From assembly GCF_004664715.2 (NCBI RefSeq), contig NC_051072.1, positions 42,391,642 to 42,455,641 of the forward strand: a stretch of DNA of 64,000 nucleotides, written 5' to 3'. Below are positions 1-10,200 of this stretch, piece after piece. Below the pieces are notes generated by a model. The model searched no databases. It was given only the letters and a program-made list of their open reading frames with translations, and had not been told where the DNA came from. A program made the position numbers and the translations under genes. Positions within the stretch are counted from its first letter, which is position 1. Each line of letters begins with the position of its first letter. Source of the stretch: Peromyscus leucopus (lineage: Eukaryota > Chordata > Mammalia > Rodentia > Cricetidae).

Positions 1-115
1 AGCTTGCCATGGCCATACAGTTTATAAGTAATATTAGCTTCTGAGTGATTATTTTATACATGGTCTGTGGGACTGTGGGGGCTTGGCAGACCTCGATAGA
101 AGCTCTCTAGCTACA
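1..115 (+). mobile_element. 3' end of an LTR, cut by the window edge
   Basis: The first bases match the 3' part of the LTR at 1179-1554: both have the block 'atggccataca', then 'gtaatat' and an 'agc(c)tctg' stretch. The sequence closes with 'ctagctaca', the same type of CA terminus as the LTRs at 1554 and 41319. The 5' part lies outside the window. The exact family name is not assigned. Confidence 0.6.
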
Positions 116-1178
116 TATCACCACAAACATACACTGTGCCAATAGCTATTTTTAGGGGTGGGATCTCATGAGCACCTTCCCTGCATATACTAGAGTTTTT
201 GTTGGCTTGATCTTGTATAGGCAGACACAGCTGCTGTGTGTTGACAAGAATCATTGCCCTGGCATGTCCAGAAGACACTTTTTTGCAAATATTCTTTCTG
301 ATCTCTGGCTACTAAAGTCTTTTCAGTCCCTTTTCCACAGTGAGCCCTGAGCTCTGGGGGCAGAAGTGATGTAGATGTACTACTTGGGCCTTCATTGCTG
401 CTTCTTTATGTCCCTGGTGATCCACCTCAGAATGGATGAGCGTGGTCATTGACTAATAGTGTGGGCTCTGGACACACGTAGATTTTATGGAATTTTCCAT
501 TCATTTGCTATATGAACTTGGACAAAAAAAATCACTGAACTCCTTTTTTTTTCTCTTCTGGGTTTTTATGCCTATGAAATGGGGAAATTAATCATATATG
601 TACATGATAAGGTTGGTGTGAAACTTAAATGAAACTAAATATGTAAAAACTCCTTCTCATGGGATGTAATGTACCACACAAGCAGACTTCAACATCTTTT
701 TATAGCACAAATGGAACTTGTAAATCTGGTAGCTGCTCTCACCAGACTCTGTTGATCACCTCTGGGATCCTGAATTCTTTGGAAAGTACTAGGGAAATCT
801 TCAAAATTAGGATAGGAAAATCATTCACTAGGGACATGGGATGACTCATTTGAATAACAAGACTGCTGTAACTAAAATGCAAATTTATCTTTTTTTTTGT
901 TCTCTGCTCATTATGTTTTCTCACGCACGGGATAAGAATTCATTAATTCCTATGGGTATCTGTTCCCTCTTTTAGATCACAATCCACTTCAGCTTAGTAG
1001 CATTTCCAGTCTTACACATGGCTAAAGCCCCAAGTTTAAGTTAATATAAATTTTCCTCCCTGTAGTTCTGCCTGCATGAAGCTGTATGTGTATAGAGACC
1101 ACAGTGAAGGGCAGTGTGGGACAATGGTGAATAAACACCTGAGGACCCATTTCTTGAAGAGCTGATCATCTGTTGGTA
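116..1178. other. Intergenic, nothing recognised
   Basis: AT-rich sequence with short A and T runs. Open frames here are short, have no recognisable domain and are not flanked by convincing splice sites. No repeat family was recognised. Confidence 0.5.
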
Positions 1179-1554
1179 GTGTGGACAAATGACTGGTTGG
1201 CTCATAGCATGACATGTGCTATGACAGAAGGATTCTGGGACCTAAAAAAGGAGAGCCAGTAGCCAGGCAGGAAGTATAGTATAGGCAGAAAAGAGAATTC
1301 TGGGAGGTGGAAGACTGAGTCAGGAGATGCTGCCAGCCGCTACTGCCATGAGAAGTAAGATGTAAAGATACCAGTAAGCCATGAGCCACGTGACAAGGTA
1401 TAGATTTATAGAAACGGGTTAATTTAAGATATAAGAACTAGATAGAAAGAAGCCTGCTATGGCCATACACTTTGTAAGTAATATAAGCCTCTGTATGTTT
1501 ATTTAGATCTAAGTGGCTGTGAGCCAGGTGAGACCAAAAAAACTTCTGGCTACA
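1179..1554 (+). mobile_element. Muroid LTR fragment (ERVK-like)
   Basis: From about 1254 this stretch parallels the complete LTR at 40973-41319: the shared order is a 'gtagccaggcaggaagtata' block, 'gagaattctggga', 'gggttaatttaag', an 'aagagct/aagaact' block, a 'ctgtgtgttta'-like block and a terminal 'ggctaca'. The 5' end is uncertain. The first 75 bp (1181-1255) recur immediately after the LTR at 1555-1629, so they may be the LTR's own 5' end followed by a second partial LTR, or flanking DNA that was duplicated. No short TSD is visible. Confidence 0.6.
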
Positions 1555-1629
1555 GTGGAAAAATGATTGGTTGGCTCATAGTGTGACATGTGCTATGATA
1601 GAAGGATTCTGGGACCTAACAAAGGAGAG
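1181..1629. repeat. 75-bp direct repeat flanking the LTR
   Basis: Positions 1181-1255 and 1555-1629 align without gaps over 75 bp with six mismatches by eye. Both contain 'gacatgtgctatga' and 'agaaggattctgggaccta'. The repeat is much longer than an LTR target-site duplication. Confidence 0.85.
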
Positions 1630-1964
1630 GATGGCCACTGAAGGCTGATGGGGCAGGTGTAGAGAAGAAGACCTTAGGTTAAGAGATGGAACATAAAGAT
1701 TGTTCTAATAAAATAGGACAATTGTGACAATATACTGCAAAAAAAAATTACCTGTATCATAAAAACATAGATTGAAACATAAAGATGAGTGTTGCAGGTC
1801 TGGCAGTGGTGTCTCAGGCTAGAGAAATCAGTGCTTAAGGCTAGAAAAGATAGAAACCCAAGAAGCAGGAAGTCAAAGGGAGCAACCATGTTGCACATCA
1901 CAGAACAATCACTTGAGCTGGCTTGCATAGCAACTGTGAAGCTATCTGTTAGTTAGATATCTGT
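1630..1964. other. Intergenic, nothing recognised
   Basis: No repeat or gene was recognised. The stretch is purine-rich at first, then AT-rich. Confidence 0.4.
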
Positions 1965-2215
1965 TGTGAGAAAAATAACTTAGAGAAATGGTTTATTTCA
2001 TGGTTTTTAGAGGTTTAGACCATGATAACTTAAGTTTTTAGCTTGTACAAGGATAGTGCATCATGGTGGGTGAGTGTAGAAGAAGAAGACTGTTCCCCTC
2101 ATGGCGGCCAGTAAACAAAGGGAGAGAGAAAAGGGAGATTCCAAAAACTTCCACAAGGACATGCCCACATGACTGGACTTCCAGCCTCTAGATTACAGAG
2201 TCTGCAAGCTAGTGA
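1965..2215. repeat. MaLR-like LTR remnant
   Basis: The order 'ggtttatttcatggttttta', 'catggcggcca', a purine-rich block, 'ggacatgccc' and 'gacttccagcct' resembles rodent MaLR-type LTRs. It is heavily diverged; ends and strand cannot be set. A related arrangement occurs at 9925-10200. Confidence 0.4.
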
Positions 2216-2472
2216 CCAAACCCTTAGAATATGGGCCAATGCCAGGTATTTAAGAGCCAGGCCATATGATGCGCGTGACAGCATAATTTTTAGGAATAGG
2301 ATGAGATTTAAAGGTATGTTAGAGAATAGTAGACATGGAATAGAACATACACTGAGTATTTTGAGTTCCACTGCTTACTAATTCTTACTAATTACTTACA
2401 TAATCCTGGGCATGTTACTTAGCCTCTTTGAACCCCAGCCAGTTCCTTAATCTAAAATGGGAGATTATCAGC

Positions 2473-2975
2473 TGCAAAGAGAAGTATCCTCAGTGGGGGT
2501 GAGAATTATACTTATCTGTGGGTATAAGGGTAAATATTCGAATGTAAATAGGGATTATGCTGGGCAGTTGCCTAGGTTTCCAGTACCAGAAATATTAACA
2601 TGGACAGGAAGAAGCCTAGAGGCCTCAAGCATGCTCAAAGAATTGTAGACAACCCAGGAATGCGGAGAGTGCTAGAAAAGTCTTCCCCAGGGAAGAGGAC
2701 ACCAACTGGTTACTCAATACCAAATGTTTGGTTCTGAAGACATACATAAAAGTGACATTATACAGACTGAACAGGTTACATTTATGTATTAGGAATGTAT
2801 GTATGTATGTATGTATGTATGTATGTATGTATACAATTAATGACAAAAGAGGCCATGAACTTGAAAGCAAGCAAAGAGGCATATGTAGGAGGGTTTAGAA
2901 GGAGGAAAGAGTAAGGGGAAATTATATAATTATACTACAATTTCAAAAACAAGAGAAATAACTAAAAATAAAAAA
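2473..2975 (+). mobile_element. L1 (Lx-type) 3' end with inverted 5' part
   Basis: From about 2630 the plus strand follows the Lx 3' UTR to its end: 'cattatacagactgaacagg', an ATGT tract, 'gaggccatgaac', a G-rich block and an A-rich tail near 2975. The part from 2473 ('gcaaagagaag', 'cttatctgtgggtataagg') lies in the opposite sense relative to the tail in the Lx consensus as I recall it, which points to a 5' inversion at about 2570-2630. The copy at 19958-20430 carries the same 3' UTR block as its reverse complement. No clear TSD is visible. Confidence 0.75.
2795..2832. repeat. (ATGT)n microsatellite in L1 3' UTR
   Basis: About nine ATGT units inside the L1 3' UTR, where a similar TG-rich stretch is normal for the family. 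Confidence 0.95.
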
Positions 2976-5638
2976 CAAGAGCATCGTCTATCTGAAATGC
3001 TATATATTTCCAAAATATATGTGTAAAGTCTTTTGTACTAAGCCTGACACTTGGTTTGGACTAAATAGTTCTTAGTTCATTTACTATAACTATCCTTCCC
3101 TTCTAGGCTAAGGAGGAGGAACATAATCTATAAGCTAAAAACAGGAATGTGTCGATGTAGGTATGAAGCTGTGAGCTAGAATTAGCCTCTTGGTAGGAAT
3201 AGGAAGGAAACCATATTGAGGTGGCAATAACACCTTAAAATAAACAGACTAGCAATGTTTGTTGTCATTATTAATGTTCAATTACATTTTTATTTGCCCA
3301 TTCATTGATTGTTTCGGTTGGGCTGGTTTGAGGACCCATAATCATTGTTATGGTGATCTGAATGCTGCTTTGTACCTCATCTGAGATGCTGAAATTGAAA
3401 TCATTTTTATGAAAAAAAAAAAAAAAAAACAACTCCATTTATACATTAAAGTGAGCTGCCGTTGGGAAATTCTAACCTACAGGCATCATTAGTTACTTAC
3501 TTGAGCTAATAATGCTGGTGCAAGATGCTCTCACAAGAATACTTGCTGTGTGCTCCTTAATTGCTTTTGATTTCTAACACAGATTATTTTGGTTCACTTA
3601 AAATGTATGTTCACTCATTTCAAGTTTATTGCCTGTAAATGGAAACCTGAGGAAAGGTACTGGAAAGTGTATGAAGCCAGGAACAGGAACAACAACAACA
3701 ACCCCTGCACCTAAATTCTACTCTCAACAAGGTCCTAAATAAACAAACAACTTTGCTTTTCTTATAAATTAACATGGAAAACTAGATGTGGTACTTGGTA
3801 TGATGGAGTGATTGGTAGTATATTTCCTTTTTCAGCTTTTCATTTCCCTTTGCTGTCTCATTGCTTTGCCATTTTAAACTCTTAAGATTCAGTTGTCAGC
3901 AAATGTAATACACATAGAAGCATAAATAAAACCCCATTTCTGTCTTCTAGGGTTCTGGATGGGCTCAAGAATTGAAGAGATATAAAATAAATCAATGTAT
4001 AAAATTCTTGCAAATTTATTAATGCATACTTTAACTTGGTACAGGGGCCTCATAAGTAAATGATAACCCAGTGAAGAAGTTAGAGTCTAATATTAATACA
4101 AATTGAACTGAATTGAACAGAAAGTAAGAAGCTATAAAAAAGCAAGTACATGGTTCAGAGATGGCTAAAGTTGAGCTATTTTAAGATGTTCTGTATAGAA
4201 GTTTTTAATCCCAACTTTCAGTCTTTGAAGAAAAAGATGCTCCTTTAGATAAAGAGAAGGCATCTTTCATATGAGAACTTTATCTCCCGCTTTCAGAATT
4301 AGAAAAGGGTTCAGAATAATCTTGAAGTACAGGTTTTGTTTTCAGCATCTTTAATTGAAAATAGTTATTATACAAGAATAGCTTAAGTGGGAGCTGGCAT
4401 TTCTTAACTCCATCAATGTGAAGAGTTTCAGAAGTAGAAGAGTGCAGTATCCCCAGGAACATGAGGATAATTATTTATGATATTGATTCTTTTCTTTCTG
4501 TGACCTGTTGCTAGTGTGTAAATGGGAGTTCTATTAATGACTTTGACCTAGAAACTGATTATTACTAGAGAAAAGTCTTTTACAGATAATACATTGTTTT
4601 TCAGTTCATGAATATTTAGCACCATTGCTCGTATTGCCTAATAATATTTGCAATGCTTTTGATGACAGAGTTGCTTGAGGGAGGACAATGCATCAAGATA
4701 ATCATTTGTGTTTTCTATTGCCCAGTTTGTCCAGCAAATAGTACCATTCTTGGTACACAGCACAGAGTCATTCACTAACGTGAACTGAATCTGAAAATAA
4801 GGAAGTGTTTGTTTCCAAGTTGATTACCATAGTTGTGATTTGAATTTTTATACCTAGGTAAGAGAATATGTCATCATACATATGGAAATTTAAGACCTAG
4901 TCTATGCAGTAAGAAACTAGAATGGTAAATGGAAGTATTTTGTAAAGTATTTGACATTCATATCATACCAAAATGTTTTTTACCAAATGTCTAGAAATAT
5001 GGTCCTTTTGTAAGATTTAGCACACAACGAGTTATTCCAACCCAAATATGTACTTTCCACATCTATTTTCATGCTACAAAGTTAAACAAAGAAGACAGAG
5101 CTTTTTAGCTAGCTGTGGTGACTGAGAAACTTGTGGCATTTTAAATAATGGTGAATGGCTCAGTCATTAAAAAATCCTCTTTGTTTACTTTCACAAATAC
5201 CGCAGGAGGTTGGTACATGACATTGAGTTAATTATGGTGCAGGACTTTCCAAAATAAAACTGAGTTGAAGGCAGGTTGACATTTTCAATAATGTCATGGG
5301 TCAGAAAGGTAAGCGATTTTGGGCTCATCTAAATCCAGGAAGCAGCTTTATGTTTTACACAGTAAAATGAAGAAAACTTTCTTTTTTCTTTTTTAAGAAT
5401 CACATTGGAAGGACCCTAATTGTAATCTGGTTCAACCATGGTACTGCTGGACAGGTTGACTGGATAAAACTTAGAAATGCTTGAACTACAATGATACCTG
5501 AGATAGTCACAGAACTGAAGGACCAAATATGGCATTTCAGACCAACTAATCATGGACTGTTACATGAATCTGTTCAGTGGGCTGCTCCCTATGTTCAAGG
5601 TACATGCAAGTGTACTCACTTGTGTGTATAGGAGCATG
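2976..5638. other. Intergenic, no gene recognised
   Basis: About 2.7 kb of AT-rich sequence with an 18-base A run at 3412-3429 and a short (AAC)n at about 3688-3702. No SINE head, coding exon or structured RNA was recognised. Confidence 0.5.
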
Positions 5639-5639
<1 letters not shown>

Positions 5640-5688
<49 letters not shown>

Positions 5689-5708
5689 ACGCACACGCAC
5701 ACGCACAT
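5640..5708. repeat. (CA)n / (CACACG)n microsatellite
   Basis: A pure CA run passes at about 5678 into several CACACG units. Long open frames across it on both strands (poly Thr-His or Cys-Val) are artefacts of the repeat. Confidence 0.97.
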
Positions 5709-6555
5709 ATACTTACATGAACACATGCATATGTACACACACAGGCATGCAAAGATACATGCTTGAAAATAGGTAAAAGAAAGTCTGTATTTTGTCTCAC
5801 TCCATTACTTAACAGCTGTATGTTGTAGGTAAATCATCTAAAGGGTGGGATAGCTTATCCCTCTAAATCCCTTTCTACCTCTCCTAATCTATTTTCCCCA
5901 GATTATGGCCTTTATGGACCACTTCCTATTGGGTTTTTTACATGCCAAGACCCATACTGGAGTCAGTGCTGGTGGTGGTCTGGTCTGGGAAGTTGGACTT
6001 TCAGTGCCACTATCCCATGCCTGTTCTCCATCAACTGAATCCCACCTTTCTCTTGTGTAGACTATCTTTATATGACTCTTCTCACTGTCCCATTTCCTTA
6101 ATATCAGAGTGCTTCTTACCCTTAAAAGTTGAGTATTTTCCCCTGAATGATCTCTTCTTTAAACCACCTTTAAGTTGGCTATGTTCTGTTTCCTGATGAT
6201 ACTATGACTGAAATATTTAATAGATTTCCTTGCTATTGAGAAGAACTCAGAAGTTACATTTCTGGTTATGAAGAAAGGGGATCACAGTGGCTGGTAGAAG
6301 TCAGCATGAACTTATTAACAAGAGAAAAGGAAGCATAGGTGTCCAGATGGTCCCTCTAGTTTTTGACATGCTGTGATTCTGTGTATGAAACACTGAAGGG
6401 ACTCTACTACATTGTGAGCATTTATCTCTATAATGAATCTGAGTGTGAACAATAAAACAAACGTCATTCAAAAAAAGTCACCAGCAAAGTATACTAATGG
6501 AAATGAGTAGAGATTCTACCCAAGAAAATTGCCTTCTAACTTACATCTTTCAGTC
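5709..6555. other. Intergenic, nothing recognised
   Basis: Mixed-composition sequence without a recognisable repeat or exon. Confidence 0.5.
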
Positions 6556-6561
6556 TTTTTT

Positions 6562-6675
6562 GGTTTAGCACTTGATTATTTTTCATGAATTATTACTTTT
6601 TTTTTTGTTTTGTTTTGTTTTTTTTTTTTTTTTTTTGGTTTAGCACTTGATTATTTTTCATGAATTATTACTTTT
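6562..6675. repeat. Perfect 39-bp direct repeat around a T-rich tract
   Basis: Positions 6562-6600 and 6637-6675 are identical over 39 bp (starting 'ggtttagcacttgatt'). The 36 bases between them are T with three TTTTG-like interruptions. The structure resembles a TSD around a bare retrotransposon tail, or a tandem duplication by slippage. Confidence 0.95.
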
Positions 6676-6921
6676 ATAATGTATATTTAAATACAATTAA
6701 TGTGTACTATAAAGAGCATAAACATATACAATAGTTGAACAAGATGGTAGAAATCTCCACTACCAATTATGGAATTTCTATCCTAAGATCTAGGCATAGT
6801 CTCTGGATTTTAGTTCTTTTTACTTTCTTACATAACCATCAGGTGAAAACCAAGCCCATGTGTATGCAATGCTTTGAAGTAGTAACATTTCTTCAAACTT
6901 GGGCCTGCCAATTTTCCTATA

Positions 6922-6925
<4 letters not shown>

Positions 6926-6959
<34 letters not shown>
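6926..6959. repeat. (TAA)n microsatellite
   Basis: About ten AAT/TAA units. Confidence 0.95.
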
Positions 6960-7391
6960 GACAGGAGAAGATGTTCCTCTTTCAGCACTATGGGGAGGCT
7001 TCACAAGGTGAGCTGGAGTCACTGTCCCGCTTCACTTTGAAAAAGGATCAATGATCATAACTGCTTATGAGCCATACATAGCATGAGCAACTGCTTTGCA
7101 GACATTTTTGTGTTAGTATAACAGAAGTTACTTTCCTTCTTGTCAAGCCCTTTGCTGACATGGGATTTTATCATCTGATCATGTCAGCAACTGACAGAAT
7201 TTGACACCTACTGAAGCTTCTCTCTTTTAAAAAGTTACTCTTTTACAGGCCTTATATTATAGATTTCTTTAAAAGTTGATGGCCCAGAATAACTGACACA
7301 TTTACTGATAAAAATATAATCTTATTAGAGCTGGGAAAATATGTCTTTGTTTATTATAGTTACAAGATGGATAATAAACTACCTTTGTTTC
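6960..7391. other. Intergenic, nothing recognised
   Basis: Unique-looking sequence up to the target site of the L1 that follows. Confidence 0.5.
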
Positions 7392-7405
7392 CAGATTTCT
7401 TTCTT

Positions 7406-9079
7406 TTTTTTTTTTATTTTTTATTTTTTATTTTTTTTTATTTTATTTTTTTTTTGTGATATATATTTTTTATTTTACAATACCATTCAGTTCTACATAT
7501 CAGCCATGGGTTCCCCTATTCTCCCCCCTCCCACGCCTCCCCTTACCCCCAGCCCACCTCCATTCCCACCTCCTCCAGGACAAGTCCTCCCCGAGGACTG
7601 TGATCAACTTGGTAGACTCAGTCCAGGGAGGTCCAGTCCTTCCTCCAGACTAAGCCAAGTGTCCCTGCATAAGTTCCTGGTTTCAAACAGCCAATTCATG
7701 CATTGAGCACAGGACTTGGTCCCACTGCCTAGATGCCTCCCAAACTGATCAAGCCAATCAACTGTCTCACCTATTCAGAGGGCCTGGTCCAGCTGGGAGC
7801 CCCTCAGCCTCGAATTGAAGACCCTGACATTAATCCATGCACATATGAACACCTGGTTTTTGACAAAGGAGCCAAAACTATACAATGGAACAAAGAAAGT
7901 ATCTTCAACAAATGGTGCTGGCATAACTGGATGTCAATATGTAAAAGATTACAAATAGATCCATATCTGTCACCATGCACAAAACTCAAGTCCAAGTGGA
8001 TCAAAGACCTAAACATAAATCCAGTTACACTAAACTTAATAGAAAAGAAAATAGGAAGCACTCTTGAACGCATTGGCACTGGAGACCATTTCCTAAATAA
8101 AACGCCGACAGCACAGACCCTGAGCACAACCATTAATAAATGGGACCTCTCAAAACTGAGAAGCTTTTGCAGGGCAAAAGACACAGTCAATAAGACAAAA
8201 AGACAGCCAACAGATTGGGAAAAGATCTTCACCAATCCCACATCTGACAGAGGATTGATCTCCACAATATATAAAGAACTCAAGAAACTAGACATCAAAG
8301 CACTGAACAGTCCAATTAAAAAATGGGCTAAAGAGCTAAACAGAGAATTCACAAAACAAGAACTACAAATGGCTGAAAGACATTTAAAGAAATGCTCAAC
8401 ATCCTTAATCATCAGAGAAATGCAAATCAAAACGACTCTGAGATACCACCTTACACCTGTTAGAATGGCTAAGATCAAAAACACCAATGACAACCAATGT
8501 TGGAGAGGATGTGGAGCAAAGGGAACACTCCTCCACTGTTGGTGGGAATGTAAACTTGTACAACCACTGTGGAAATCAGTATGGCGGTTTCTCCGAAAAT
8601 TAGGAATCGAACTACCTCAAGACCCAGCCATACCACTCTTGGGCATATACCCAAAGAATGCTGATACATACCATAAAGATACATGCTCATCTATGTTCAT
8701 AGCAGCACTATTTGTAATAGCCAGAACCTGGAAACAGCCTAGATGCCATCAACGGAAGAATGGATGAAAAAAATGTGGTACATATACACAATGGAGTACT
8801 ACTCAGCAGAGAAAAACAATGAAAGCATGAAATTTGCAGGCAAATGGATGGAACTAGAAAAAATCATCCTGAGTGAGGTAACCCAAACCCAGAAAGACAG
8901 TTATGGTATGTACTCACTCATTGGTGGATTCTAGATATAAAATGAACAATCAGACCACAACCCATAGAACCATAAAGGCTATATATATATATATAGCATG
9001 GAGGTCCCTAGGACGACTGTGGCATATAATAAATTTCAGTTTTACTCAATTATTGAAAAAAAAAAAATAGCCAAATGAA
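7406..9079 (-). mobile_element. 5'-truncated L1 with 5' inversion (twin priming)
   Basis: A minus-strand L1 insertion. The plus strand starts with a long T-rich tract (7406-7456), then the reverse complement of the L1 3' UTR end to about 7802. At 7802/7803 the polarity flips and the ORF2 C-terminus plus the start of the 3' UTR run in plus orientation to 9079. The 14-bp TSD 'cagatttctttctt' is exact at 7392-7405 and 9080-9093. By comparison with 35698-36352, roughly 20 bp of 3' UTR are missing at the inversion junction. These are the expected products of twin-primed target-primed reverse transcription. The exact TSD and near-intact ORF2 suggest a fairly recent insertion. Confidence 0.93.
7806..8934 (+). 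pseudogene. L1 ORF2 C-terminal remnant
   Basis: This is the last third of L1 ORF2p, the endonuclease/reverse transcriptase of LINE-1. The frame reads through the post-RT region and keeps the C-terminal cysteine motif C-X3-C-X7-H-X4-C in '[18 protein letters not shown]', followed by the conserved '[12 protein letters not shown]'. Endonuclease and RT domains are absent because the element is 5' truncated. Near 8740 the frame shifts: the upstream frame stops at 8767 while the family-typical 'STEEWMKKMWYIYTMEYYSA' continues in another frame to the stop at 8934. One missing C in 'gatgccatc' would explain this. The open frame extending upstream to 7733 is only antisense 3' UTR read through the inversion junction. 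Not functional. Confidence 0.9.
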
Positions 9080-9093
9080 CAGATTTCTTTCTT

Positions 9094-9924
9094 ATGTGGT
9101 GTGGTTATGTTATCTTTGGAACAATGTCATGAAGTTGATAGGAACATGCTTCTTCTTGGTGTTCAAGTGAGAAAATAGAGGCAGAGATACTGTCAGGGCA
9201 CACTGGGATCTTGGCTTAGTTTTTCATGATTATGCCTTCAGTCTAACTTTAAGCAGATGTTCACATTTAAACTCAAATATGCTGCGGAAGTGTAGGAGAG
9301 CACCTCCACTCTTGTCTAGATCTTAGAATGGGCTAGTATTCAGAGGATGCTCTCCCATCATTTAGTGCCTGGTGGTACTGACAATGTTCATCTCCACCTC
9401 TGTATTCAGCTTTAAGCACAAATGTGAGCTGCTATTTTGAGACAAGGCACCAACCACTAAATAGACACAGACTGCCATCATTCTCCAATGCCCTCCTCAC
9501 TTCTTTCTACCTGTTTCTTACTACTCAGAAGGGCTAAGTATTTCCATGTATACCCTGGTTGTGAGTTTCAGGACAAATGGGTCAGAACACCACATGAAAC
9601 AGAGATTTATATAAATAGCTTTAACATTTTCAAGCCTCTTTTGTTCCAATGAGGAAAAAAGCCCTTTGTTGTGTATCGGATCTCCAGGTGAGAAAAATTG
9701 CATCTTGCAAAATCTAGAGTAATTATACTGCTTAGCAATAAAAGGAATGGAATTGCTGATTTCAGTCAGCTTAGATGTTCAGATTTTCAAATATTAACGA
9801 ATGTAGAATCTGAGCTCTGGGTGGTTAAATTATCTCATATAGGGGTTGCTAACAGAGAGGTAGAGGGTGGAGAGATGGCTTCAGTGGGTGCATGTGGTAG
9901 TCAGCTGATTACAGCCACACTGAG
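9094..9924. other. Intergenic; possible SINE-head trace
   Basis: Nothing clear. At about 9866-9895, 'ggtggagagatggcttcagt' resembles the tRNA-like head of B2/B3/B4 SINEs, but no body or tail follows. Confidence 0.4.
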
Positions 9925-10200
9925 ACAATAAACTCATAAGGAAAACAGGTTGTTTTGGCCTCATAGTTTTAGAGGTCCCAGCTCATGGTCACTTAGCTTC
10001 TTGCTTTTAGGATTGTGGTTAGACAGTACATCATTATGAAAGGATGTGATAGAGCAAACCACAGATATTTTGGAAGGACGCAAAAGAAAGAGGAAAACAG
10101 ATGAGCTAGGGTCCATACTTCTCTCTTAAGGTATGCTTCTGATGACCTGAAGACATCTCACTAGGCCCCACCTCTTAAAGGTATACCGTATCATGGTAAT
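9925..10200. repeat. MaLR-like LTR remnant
   Basis: The series 'aggttgttttggcctcatag', 'ccagctcatggtcactt', 'cagtacatcatta' and 'ctaggccccacctctta' is typical of the 3' half of MaLR-type LTRs (MLT1/MST-like and rodent relatives). Diverged; ends approximate. Confidence 0.45.

Larger units (their letters stand above)
7392..9093. repeat. TSD pair of the L1 (7392-7405, 9080-9093)
   Basis: Identical 14-bp copies of 'cagatttctttctt' directly outside the T tract and outside the inverted L1 segment. Confidence 0.92.

Noticed and set aside
5546..5800. Cys/Val-rich and Thr/His-rich frames
   Set aside because: Products of the CA microsatellite; the same holds at 14192-14392 and 33067-33429.
7804..8493. 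229-codon antisense frame
   Set aside because: It is the complement of L1 ORF2, which often leaves long antisense frames. No domain of its own.
7733..8767. 344-codon open frame taken as a gene
   Set aside because: From 7806 on it is L1 ORF2; the first part is reversed 3' UTR read across the inversion junction. There is no independent gene.
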